Shown here in pieces: positions 58,315 through 64,000 of a DNA stretch of 64,000 nucleotides. How positions within the stretch are numbered: the stretch's first letter is position 1; the number at the start of each line of letters is the position of its first letter. The DNA is taken from positions 158,456-222,455 of the forward strand of contig NZ_JAODNW010000010.1 in the NCBI RefSeq assembly GCF_025398255.1. Direction: 5' to 3'. Origin of the DNA: Chelativorans intermedius (GTDB lineage: Bacteria > Pseudomonadota > Alphaproteobacteria > Rhizobiales > Rhizobiaceae). The position numbers and the translations under genes were made by a program. A model generated the notes under the pieces. The model had not been told where the DNA came from and did not search any database. It was given only the letters and a program-made list of their open reading frames with translations.

Positions 58315-59229
58315 ATGCTGCGCAGGCTGCTTCTGGGCGCCGTGCTGCTCGCCGCTGCCGGCGGCGGGCTGTTCTGGCTTGTAACCCGTCCGCAACCGCT
58401 CGATCCGGCACTGCTGGACGGGTTGCAGCCAGGCGATGCGCAGAATGGCGAGCGGATCTTCCATCTCGCCGGGTGCGCCTCCTGCCATGCTCCGCCGGGC
58501 GCCGAGGGCGGGGCGCGGCTTTCGCTTGCCGGCGGTCACGCGCTCAAGACACCGTTCGGCACCTTCGTGGCACCCAACATCTCTCCGCACGTCGAGGACG
58601 GCATCGGCGGCTGGGACGTGGCCGATTTCGCCAATGCCGTGATGCGCGGCATCTCACCCCAAGGCGCGCACTATTATCCGGCCTTCCCCTACACCTCCTA
58701 TGCGCGCATGGAAGTGCAGGATGTGGCCGATCTCTTCGCCTATCTGAAGACGTTGCCGCCCGTTGCCGGGCGCGCGGACGGCCACACCCTTTCCTTTCCC
58801 TATACGGTGCGGCGCGGCATCGGGCTGTGGAAGAGGCTCCATCTGGATGCGGCGCCCGTGGTCGAGTTTCCCGCCGGTGCGCCGGAGGAGGTGTTGCGCG
58901 GGCGCTATCTGGTGGAAGGCCCCGGCCATTGCGGCGAGTGTCACACGCCGCGCTCCCTTGACGGCGGCCTCGATACCGGACGCTGGCTGGCCGGCGCTCC
59001 GTCGCTCGAAGGCGAGGGCACCGTGCCCGACATCACGCCGAGCGCCGATGGCCTGGGCGCATGGTCTCCCGCCGACATTGTCTACTATTTCGAGACCGGC
59101 TTCACGCCCGACTTTGATTCCGTGGGCGGCGCCATGGTTGCGGTTCAGGAGAACCTGGCGCGGCTGCCCGACGAGGACCGGCAGGCGATTGCCGCCTATT
59201 TGAAGGCGATCCCTTCGGCAGACCGGTAG
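58315..59229 (+). CDS. Di-haem cytochrome c, membrane-anchored
   Basis: A 304-residue periplasmic electron-transfer protein with one N-terminal hydrophobic anchor (LLLGAVLLAAAGGGLFWLV) and two CxxCH motifs (GCASCHAPPGA and HCGECHTPRS). The first domain continues APNISPH...YYPAFPYTSYARM, wording typical of cytochrome subunits of periplasmic alcohol/aldehyde or gluconate dehydrogenases. No such catalytic subunit lies beside it, so the electron donor is unknown. It probably works with the cytochrome c' encoded just upstream. Confidence 0.88.
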   Translation: MLRRLLLGAVLLAAAGGGLFWLVTRPQPLDPALLDGLQPGDAQNGERIFHLAGCASCHAPPGAEGGARLSLAGGHALKTPFGTFVAPNISPHVEDGIGGWDVADFANAVMRGISPQGAHYYPAFPYTSYARMEVQDVADLFAYLKTLPPVAGRADGHTLSFPYTVRRGIGLWKRLHLDAAPVVEFPAGAPEEVLRGRYLVEGPGHCGECHTPRSLDGGLDTGRWLAGAPSLEGEGTVPDITPSADGLGAWSPADIVYYFETGFTPDFDSVGGAMVAVQENLARLPDEDRQAIAAYLKAIPSADR

Positions 59230-59273
59230 CACACCGCCGGGGCTGGCGGGATGCCGGCCCCGGTCTGCCGCGC

Positions 59274-61379
59274 CTACGCGGCCATGCCCACCGCCTTCAG
59301 CATGAAGGCATAGCTGAAAGCCACCTCTTCCAGCCGCGAGAAACGGCCCGAGGCGCCGGCATGTCCGGCGTCGAGGTTGATCTTCAGCATGATGGGGTTG
59401 TCGCCCGTGTTGTGGTCGCGCAGGCGCGCCACCCATTTTGCAGGCTCCCAATAGGTCACGCGCGGGTCGGTCAGGCCCGCCAGCGCCAGGATGGCCGGAT
59501 AGGGCTGCGGGCGCACATTGTCGTAGGGGGAATAGGCGGCGATGACCTCGAAGTCCTCGTTGCTGGCGATGGGGTTGCCCCATTCGGGCCATTCCGGCGG
59601 GGTGAGCGGCAGCGTGTCGTCGAGCATGGTGTTGAGCACATCCACGAAGGGCACACCCGCCACGATGGCACGGAAGTCCTGCGGCGCCATATTGGCGATG
59701 GCCCCCATCAGCATGCCGCCGGCCGAGCCGCCCTCCGCCACCAGCCGGTCGTGGCTGGTGTACCCCTCCGCCACCAGATGGCGGGCACAGGCGATGAAGT
59801 CGGTGAAGGTGTTCGGCTTCTTCTCGCGCTTGCCTTCCTCGTACCAGCGATAGCCCTTGTCCTTGCCGCCGCGCACATGGGCGATGGCATAGACGAAGCC
59901 GCGATCGACCAGCGACAGGCAGTTGGTGCGAAAGGCGGCGGGAATGGTGATGCCGTAGGCGCCGTAGCCATAGAGCAGGCAGGGAGCCGAGCCATCGAGC
60001 TTCAGTCCACGGCGGTGGACGAGCGAGATCGGCACGAGCTCTCCATCCGGCGCCGGAGCCATGAGCCGCCGCGTCACATAATCCTGCGGCGTGTGGCCGG
60101 AGGGCACTTCCTGGGTTTTCAGGAGGGTGCGCCGACGCGTGCGCATGTCATAGTCGAACTCCTGCGTCGGGGTCGTCATGGAGGAGTAGGTGAAACGGAA
60201 GGTGTCGGTGTCGTATTCGAGGGCGCCGGCGAGTCCCAGCGAATAGGCTTCCTCCTCGAAGGCGATGACATGCTCTGCGCCGCCGGCCCGCTCGCGCACG
60301 ACGATGCGCGGCAGGCCGTCCTTGCGCTCCAGCCGCACGAGATGATCCTTGAAGGCGAGGATCGACAGGATCAGCCGTCCCGGCTCATGCGCCACCACCT
60401 CGCGCCAGTTCTCGCGCGAAGGGTCGGCGGCAGGCGCCGTCATGATCTTGAAGTCCTTGGCGCCGTCGGCATTGGTGAGGATGAAGAACTCCTCCCCCGC
60501 AGGCTCCAGGTCGTATTGCAGGCCCGTTTCGCGCGCCGCCACCAGCCGTGGCTCGGCATGAGAGTCATCGGCCGGCAGGATGCGGTACTCGCTGGTCTCG
60601 TGGTTGTGCGAGCATATGAGGATCCAGTCGTTCAGGCGGCTGCCCGACACGCTCATGAAGAAGCCCGGATCGGGCTCCTCGTAGATCAGGCGGTCTTCTT
60701 CCGCCGCGCCGAGCGGATGGAAGAAGAGCTTGGATGGGCGGTGGTTTTCGTCGAGCAGCGTGTAGAAGAAGCCGCTGCCGTCGGCGTTGAAGACGCCGCT
60801 GCCGCCCGTGTTCTCCACTTGGTCGGCAAGGTCCCGTCCGGACGCGATGTCGCGCACGCGCAGGGTATAGAACTCGGAGCCCTTCTCGTCCGCGCCCCAG
60901 ACGAGACGCGTATGGTCGGGCGAATGGTCGACGCCGCCGATATGGAAGTAGGACTTGCCCTCCGCCTCCCTGTCGCCGTCGAGCAGCACCTCTTCCGCGC
61001 CGCCCTCGCGCGGCGTGCGGAAGAAGCGGGGATATTCGCCGCCCTCGCGCCACGCGCTGCCATAGGCATAGGGCCCGTCCTTCATGGGAACGGAGGAATC
61101 GTCCTCCTTGATGCGGCCCTTCATCTCGGCAAACAGCGCCTCCTGCAACGCCTCGGTGCCGGCCATGAGCTGCTTGTGATAGGCGTTCTCCGCCTCCAGA
61201 TGGGCACGGATGTCGGGCGCAAGCTGCGCGGGGTCCTTCAGCACCTCCTGCCAGTTTTCGGCGCGCAGCCAGGCATATTCATCGATGCGCGTGATGCCGT
61301 GGCGGGTGTCCTCCTGCGGCCGCTTCTCGGGGCGTGGCGCGGGCGCGGAGGGGAAGGCGGCGATCTTCTCGTGTCGCAT
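59274..61379 (-). CDS. ptrB: Oligopeptidase B (S9A serine peptidase)
   Basis: Prolyl-oligopeptidase-family enzyme of 701 residues that cleaves short peptides after Arg or Lys. An N-terminal β-propeller precedes the α/β-hydrolase domain. Catalytic Ser is in AEGGSAGGMLMG, and His near the C-terminus is in NLDAGHAGASGRF; LYGYGAYGITIPAAF is a family hallmark. The ATG at 61379 (MRHEKIAAFPS) is preferred, since the upstream extension has no homology. No signal peptide, so it is cytoplasmic. Confidence 0.93.
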   Translation of the reverse strand: MRHEKIAAFPSAPAPRPEKRPQEDTRHGITRIDEYAWLRAENWQEVLKDPAQLAPDIRAHLEAENAYHKQLMAGTEALQEALFAEMKGRIKEDDSSVPMKDGPYAYGSAWREGGEYPRFFRTPREGGAEEVLLDGDREAEGKSYFHIGGVDHSPDHTRLVWGADEKGSEFYTLRVRDIASGRDLADQVENTGGSGVFNADGSGFFYTLLDENHRPSKLFFHPLGAAEEDRLIYEEPDPGFFMSVSGSRLNDWILICSHNHETSEYRILPADDSHAEPRLVAARETGLQYDLEPAGEEFFILTNADGAKDFKIMTAPAADPSRENWREVVAHEPGRLILSILAFKDHLVRLERKDGLPRIVVRERAGGAEHVIAFEEEAYSLGLAGALEYDTDTFRFTYSSMTTPTQEFDYDMRTRRRTLLKTQEVPSGHTPQDYVTRRLMAPAPDGELVPISLVHRRGLKLDGSAPCLLYGYGAYGITIPAAFRTNCLSLVDRGFVYAIAHVRGGKDKGYRWYEEGKREKKPNTFTDFIACARHLVAEGYTSHDRLVAEGGSAGGMLMGAIANMAPQDFRAIVAGVPFVDVLNTMLDDTLPLTPPEWPEWGNPIASNEDFEVIAAYSPYDNVRPQPYPAILALAGLTDPRVTYWEPAKWVARLRDHNTGDNPIMLKINLDAGHAGASGRFSRLEEVAFSYAFMLKAVGMAA

Positions 61380-61479
61380 GGTCGATCGGCTCTTCTTCTG
61401 TATTTCTGTCTTGTCGCGTTGCCCAAGGACTGAACAGGGCCTTGCCGTCTTCTTCAAGGGTAAAACGGCCTTCGGCACC

Positions 61480-62298
61480 TCATGTCCGCAACTTTGGCCG
61501 GTAGTCTTCTGCACCCCAGTGCAGAATAGCGCGCCGGCGGATGGGCGGCGGCTCGTAGTGGCGGCTGAGCGCGCCCAGCGCCGTCTTAAGCACCACCTTT
61601 GCCGAACGCACCGGCCAGCCGCGCTCGGCCTCCACCTGCTCCAGCCCTTTCAGGAAACAGCACACATCCACCAGTATGCCGGCAAGCTCGGGCCCCACCG
61701 CATCGAGGGCGCGCTCCACGCGCTGCCGGGCCGAGAGGGCGGCCTCGGTAAGCTCCGCCACGCCGTTTTCGCCGCTGCCCCGGCGGCGGCTGGCCACGGC
61801 GGCGTCCCAGTTGGCCCCGAGGCGCGGCATGATGCGGGCGCGGGTGTAGTCGGCCCGCAGGCGCTCGCCCGCCCGCACCTCGTCCGGTGCGAGAAAGGGG
61901 GCGCCGTTCCTCGTCCGCCGCCGAGCGAGCTGGGCCAGCGGGGACTCGCAAAGATTGGCCTCAACCGTGGTCTCGCCCGTCGCGGTGGAAAGCCTGCGTG
62001 TCTCCCGTTCCATGTGCTGGGCGCGGAAGGGCTCGGCAGGGGACTCCGTGCGCCGTGCCAGCGCCCGACCCTCCGGGGAAAGCGCCAGCAGCGCTCCCTG
62101 CCGGGCGATCACACCCTCGCGCGCCAGCGCGGCAAGCGTCTCGCTGCGGGCCGAGACGGCGCCGCGCTCTCCCGCTTCGAGAAGCATCGTGTCCGCCTTC
62201 GCCGCCGGGCGGACCGCCGCCGGCCCCGCCGCGAGAAACCGCACCACCCTTTCGCGCTCCTTGCGCGCGCGCGCCGCACCGCTTTCCGCCCGCTTCAT
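61480..62298 (-). CDS. DUF6456-domain protein
   Basis: A 272-residue cytoplasmic protein, strongly basic and Ala/Arg-rich at the N-terminus. A C-terminal conserved region (about 135-265) contains SPLAQLARRR, RAGERLRADYTRA and CCFLKGLEQVEAERGWPVRSAKVVLKTALGALSRHY. The last part looks like a helical DNA-binding or σ-like region. Function unknown. Its start overlaps the stop of the DnaA domain-IV-like gene by 4 bases, so the two proteins are coupled and probably act together. Confidence 0.82.
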   Translation of the reverse strand: MKRAESGAARARKERERVVRFLAAGPAAVRPAAKADTMLLEAGERGAVSARSETLAALAREGVIARQGALLALSPEGRALARRTESPAEPFRAQHMERETRRLSTATGETTVEANLCESPLAQLARRRTRNGAPFLAPDEVRAGERLRADYTRARIMPRLGANWDAAVASRRRGSGENGVAELTEAALSARQRVERALDAVGPELAGILVDVCCFLKGLEQVEAERGWPVRSAKVVLKTALGALSRHYEPPPIRRRAILHWGAEDYRPKLRT

Positions 62299-62720
62299 GG
62301 AAGCACCTGCGTCTGGCGGAAGGCGGCGGCGGCGACGCGCTCGACCATATGCACGATGCTGTCGAAATCCTCGTCGTCCCGCATGTCTTCGATCAGGTGG
62401 CAGGCATGGACCACCGTCTTGCGGTCGCGCCTGAAGCCGCGGCCGACATCCGTCATGCTGAGCCCGAGAACCACATGGGTGACGTACATGCCGATCTGCC
62501 GCACCCGCGCCACCTCGGCGGGGCTGCGGCCCGGCTGTCGCAGCTCGCGCCCACTGACACCGAAAAGTGCTGCCACGATGTCCATCATGCATTCGCAGAT
62601 GTCGGCAACGCGTTCCTCGCTCACCGGGCTCAATCTCGGCGCATAGGCGGGCTGGCCGAGCGCCCCGATATCCTCCCCCTCGTCTTCCTGCTGCATGGCG
62701 ATCGCGGCGGTCAAAGGCAC
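62295..62720 (-). CDS. Stand-alone DnaA domain-IV-like helix-turn-helix protein
   Basis: A protein of about 141 residues consisting of an acidic N-terminus and a DnaA C-terminal-type DNA-binding domain (residues ~35-135), without AAA+ ATPase. The DnaA signature is recognisable at residues 92-106 as VGRGFRRDRKTVVHA, but the His and first Thr that contact the DnaA box in E. coli (RDHTT) are Arg and Lys here, so a different target is likely. GTG 62720 is chosen because GGAGGA lies 10 bases upstream; ATG 62696 has no ribosome site. A perfect palindrome overlaps its probable -10 region. Confidence 0.8.
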   Translation of the reverse strand: MPLTAAIAMQQEDEGEDIGALGQPAYAPRLSPVSEERVADICECMMDIVAALFGVSGRELRQPGRSPAEVARVRQIGMYVTHVVLGLSMTDVGRGFRRDRKTVVHACHLIEDMRDDEDFDSIVHMVERVAAAAFRQTQVLP

Positions 62721-62742
62721 GGAACCAGATCCTCCAATCAGA

Positions 62743-62762
62743 ATAAGGAATATATTCCTTAT
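62743..62762. promoter_or_regulatory. Perfect 20 bp palindromic operator
   Basis: ATAAGGAATATATTCCTTAT is exactly self-complementary, 23 bases upstream of the HTH gene start. It contains a TATAAG that can serve as the -10 box on the minus strand. It is AT-rich against a GC-rich background. A likely target of the adjacent HTH protein or another dimeric regulator. Confidence 0.8.
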
Positions 62763-62783
62763 ATCGTCCTGTCGCCGAAGAGG

Positions 62784-62798
62784 GAACAAAAAGAGAAC
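62784..62798. promoter_or_regulatory. Candidate LexA (SOS) box
   Basis: GAAC-N7-GAAC (read as GTTCTCTTTTTGTTC on the minus strand) is the direct-repeat SOS box known in alphaproteobacteria. It sits near the -35 region of the HTH/DUF6456 operon and also upstream of the divergent gene at 62937. Confidence 0.65.
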
Positions 62799-62936
62799 TC
62801 AAAATCCGGGGATGAAACCCTATCCCTTTGTTGAGAAACGACATTTTTCTTCGCGACGGTGGAAATTGCCGCCGGTTTATCCCCGTCCCTCCTGCTGGCC
62901 GCACACTGGGCTCAAGAACAGCAGGAGGTTGCGTCC

Positions 62937-63320
62937 ATGACAGCATTTCGCGAGGAGGCCAGCGCCTTTCGCCGCGCCAAGGAGCGGCAGGTCCGGGAGG
63001 CGCGGCAGATGGCGGCGTTCTTTCTCGTCTCGGGCATCGACCTCGAGGCCGCGCTGAAGACGACGGGCGAGGAAAGGCGGGCGATCCTGATGCGGCTCGC
63101 CCGCCTGATCGAGCGCGAGCGGCTGAAGGGGATGCGCCGCCACTGGAGCTACGATCTCAACCGCCACATCGCGCTCAGCCAGGCCTATGATCGGCTGAAA
63201 GGGGAGGCGGCGCCGAAGGTGCGCAAGCAGCGTCCCGCCCGCCGCCGGTCCATGCCCACCGGGGCACGAAAAAGGCGGCGCCTGCAAGCGCCGCCCGATC
63301 ACAAAGCGCATCCCCGCTGA
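62937..63320 (+). CDS. Hypothetical small basic helical protein
   Basis: A 127-residue protein, highly charged and predicted mostly α-helical (TAFREEASAFRRAKERQVREARQMAAFFLVSGIDLEAALKTTGEERRAILMRLARLIERERLKG). A basic tail rich in Lys/Arg (KVRKQRPARRRSM, ARKRRRL) could bind nucleic acid. No family is recognised. The ATG follows CAGGAGG with 8-base spacing. It is divergent from the DnaA-IV-like/DUF6456 pair and shares their control region. It is convergent with mucR (11-base gap). Confidence 0.7.
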   Translation: MTAFREEASAFRRAKERQVREARQMAAFFLVSGIDLEAALKTTGEERRAILMRLARLIERERLKGMRRHWSYDLNRHIALSQAYDRLKGEAAPKVRKQRPARRRSMPTGARKRRRLQAPPDHKAHPR

Positions 63321-63331
63321 TGCGCGAAACC

Positions 63332-63748
63332 CTATTTCTTCTTGCGGCCAAGACCCATCTTCTTGGCGAGCTGCGAGCGCGCGGCGGCGTAATTCGGCGC
63401 CACCATCGGATAGTTGGGGTCGAGGCCCCACTTCTCGCGGTACTGCTCCGGCGTCAGCCCGTAATGGGTCATCAGATGGCGCTTCAGCGACTTGAACTTC
63501 TTACCGTCTTCGAGACAGATGATGTAGTCGTCATGGACCGAACGCTTGGGGTTTACCGCCGGTTTGGGCTTTTCCGCCGGCGCCGGCTCCGCTGTCGCCT
63601 GGTTGACCCTGCCCAATGCCGCATGGACGTCTGCGATCAGATTGGGAAGCTCCGAAGCAGGCACAGGATTATTGCTGACATAGGCGGCCACAACGTCCGC
63701 CGTCAGCTCGATAAGCATTTCGTCTTTTTTTGTCTGTGTCCCGTCCAT
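63332..63748 (-). CDS. mucR: MucR/Ros-family zinc-finger transcriptional regulator
   Basis: DNA-binding protein of 138 residues. The N-terminal helical oligomerisation region begins [19 protein letters not shown]. The prokaryotic C2H2-type finger is in the C-terminal half: [32 protein letters not shown], with the usual first Cys before CLEDG replaced by Ile ([12 protein letters not shown]), as in many MucR proteins. A basic tail ([11 protein letters not shown]) follows. MucR proteins repress many genes through AT-rich sites. ATG 63748 fits the AAGG ribosome site better than ATG 63754. Confidence 0.9.
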   Translation of the reverse strand: MDGTQTKKDEMLIELTADVVAAYVSNNPVPASELPNLIADVHAALGRVNQATAEPAPAEKPKPAVNPKRSVHDDYIICLEDGKKFKSLKRHLMTHYGLTPEQYREKWGLDPNYPMVAPNYAAARSQLAKKMGLGRKKK

Positions 63749-63864
63749 GTCCATTACCTTGCCCCAATGTCTCCAATGATTCCGCGCCGCAGTTTCTACA
63801 TCGACCGGCATTCAAAAACGGCATGCGTTAGTCTCGACAAATCGAACTAAAAAGCATGACGCTT

Positions 63865-63893
63865 TATTCACACTTTAATATATCGCGTCAACT
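63865..63893 (-). promoter_or_regulatory. Candidate mucR promoter and AT-rich leader
   Basis: On the minus strand TTGACG and AATAAA are 17 bases apart within an AT-rich stretch (about 63830-63905), the kind of DNA MucR binds, suggesting autoregulation. The -10 box is poor. Confidence 0.4.
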
Positions 63894-63953
63894 CACATTT
63901 TCCAATGTATGAAAGCGCGGATTGAGATATGGGCGAAAGTTGGTGACGCTTGA

Positions 63954-64000
63954 TCAGGCGGCGACTTGAAGTTGGCGGAGGCCGTCGCGGAACTCAACCC
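63954..64000 (-). other. 3' end of a gene entering from the right edge (possible transposase tail)
   Basis: Reading inward on the minus strand gives VEFRDGLRQLQVAA followed by TGA (63954-63956), an open frame to the window edge. The ending is reminiscent of some transposase or integrase C-termini, but only 14 codons are visible, so identity is open. Confidence 0.25.

Noticed and set aside
59361..61433. 690-codon open frame antisense to oligopeptidase B
   Set aside because: Antisense to a conserved enzyme with an intact catalytic triad; no ribosome site.

Overview
The window is GC-rich, densely coded alphaproteobacterial DNA, most likely from a Hyphomicrobiales (rhizobial) chromosome or large replicon. 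Supporting signs are a complete gbpR-chvE-gguABC locus, frcBCA fructose-uptake genes, a MucR/Ros zinc-finger regulator, a betI-betA-betB block, three copies of a ~100 bp palindromic element resembling rhizobial RIME1, and an alphaproteobacterial-type SOS box (GAAC-N7-GAAC). The species cannot be named from the sequence alone.

Positions 1-37.3 kb form a nearly continuous sugar and sugar-acid catabolic island. It starts with the end of a fructose-type ABC importer (frcBCA), then gbpR divergent from chvE-gguABC (arabinose/galactose uptake). Next come oxidative L-arabinose/D-galactose enzymes: aldonate dehydratase, Gfo/Idh/MocA sugar dehydrogenase, ketoglutarate-semialdehyde dehydrogenase, and DgoK and DgoA. 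A LacI regulator with two near-identical palindromic operators leads an ABC importer and a GH63 glycosidase resembling glucosylglycerate hydrolase. A hexuronate block follows: galactarolactone isomerase, galactarolactone cycloisomerase, 5-keto-4-deoxyglucarate dehydratase, a GntR regulator, a TRAP transporter, uronate dehydrogenase, KduI and KduD. The island ends with an AraC regulator divergent from an ABC importer and a GH105 unsaturated-rhamnogalacturonyl hydrolase. Together this is equipment for plant cell-wall (pectin, arabinogalactan) monomers and oligomers. The only ketoglutarate-semialdehyde dehydrogenase in view lies in the arabinose part and could also serve the uronate part.

Positions 37.3-64 kb are mostly housekeeping and accessory genes. 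They include a small glycine-zipper lipoprotein, tRNA-Pro(CGG), choline-to-betaine genes, an SDR enzyme convergent with a DUF3750 gene, an asparaginase, a zinc peptidase, carA, a GatB/YqeY protein, a CorA transporter, and a two-subunit methylmalonyl-CoA mutase whose small subunit lacks the B12 domain. After these come a HerA-like ATPase, a Tat-exported L,D-transpeptidase, a 2-haloacid dehalogenase, a branched-chain aminotransferase, Fe-type superoxide dismutase, two c-type cytochromes and an oligopeptidase B.

The least explained part is 61.5-63.3 kb. A stand-alone DnaA domain-IV-like protein overlaps a DUF6456 gene and is divergent from a small unknown protein. The shared promoter region carries a perfect 20 bp palindrome and an SOS-type box. 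A MucR regulator and a possible transposase tail close the window.
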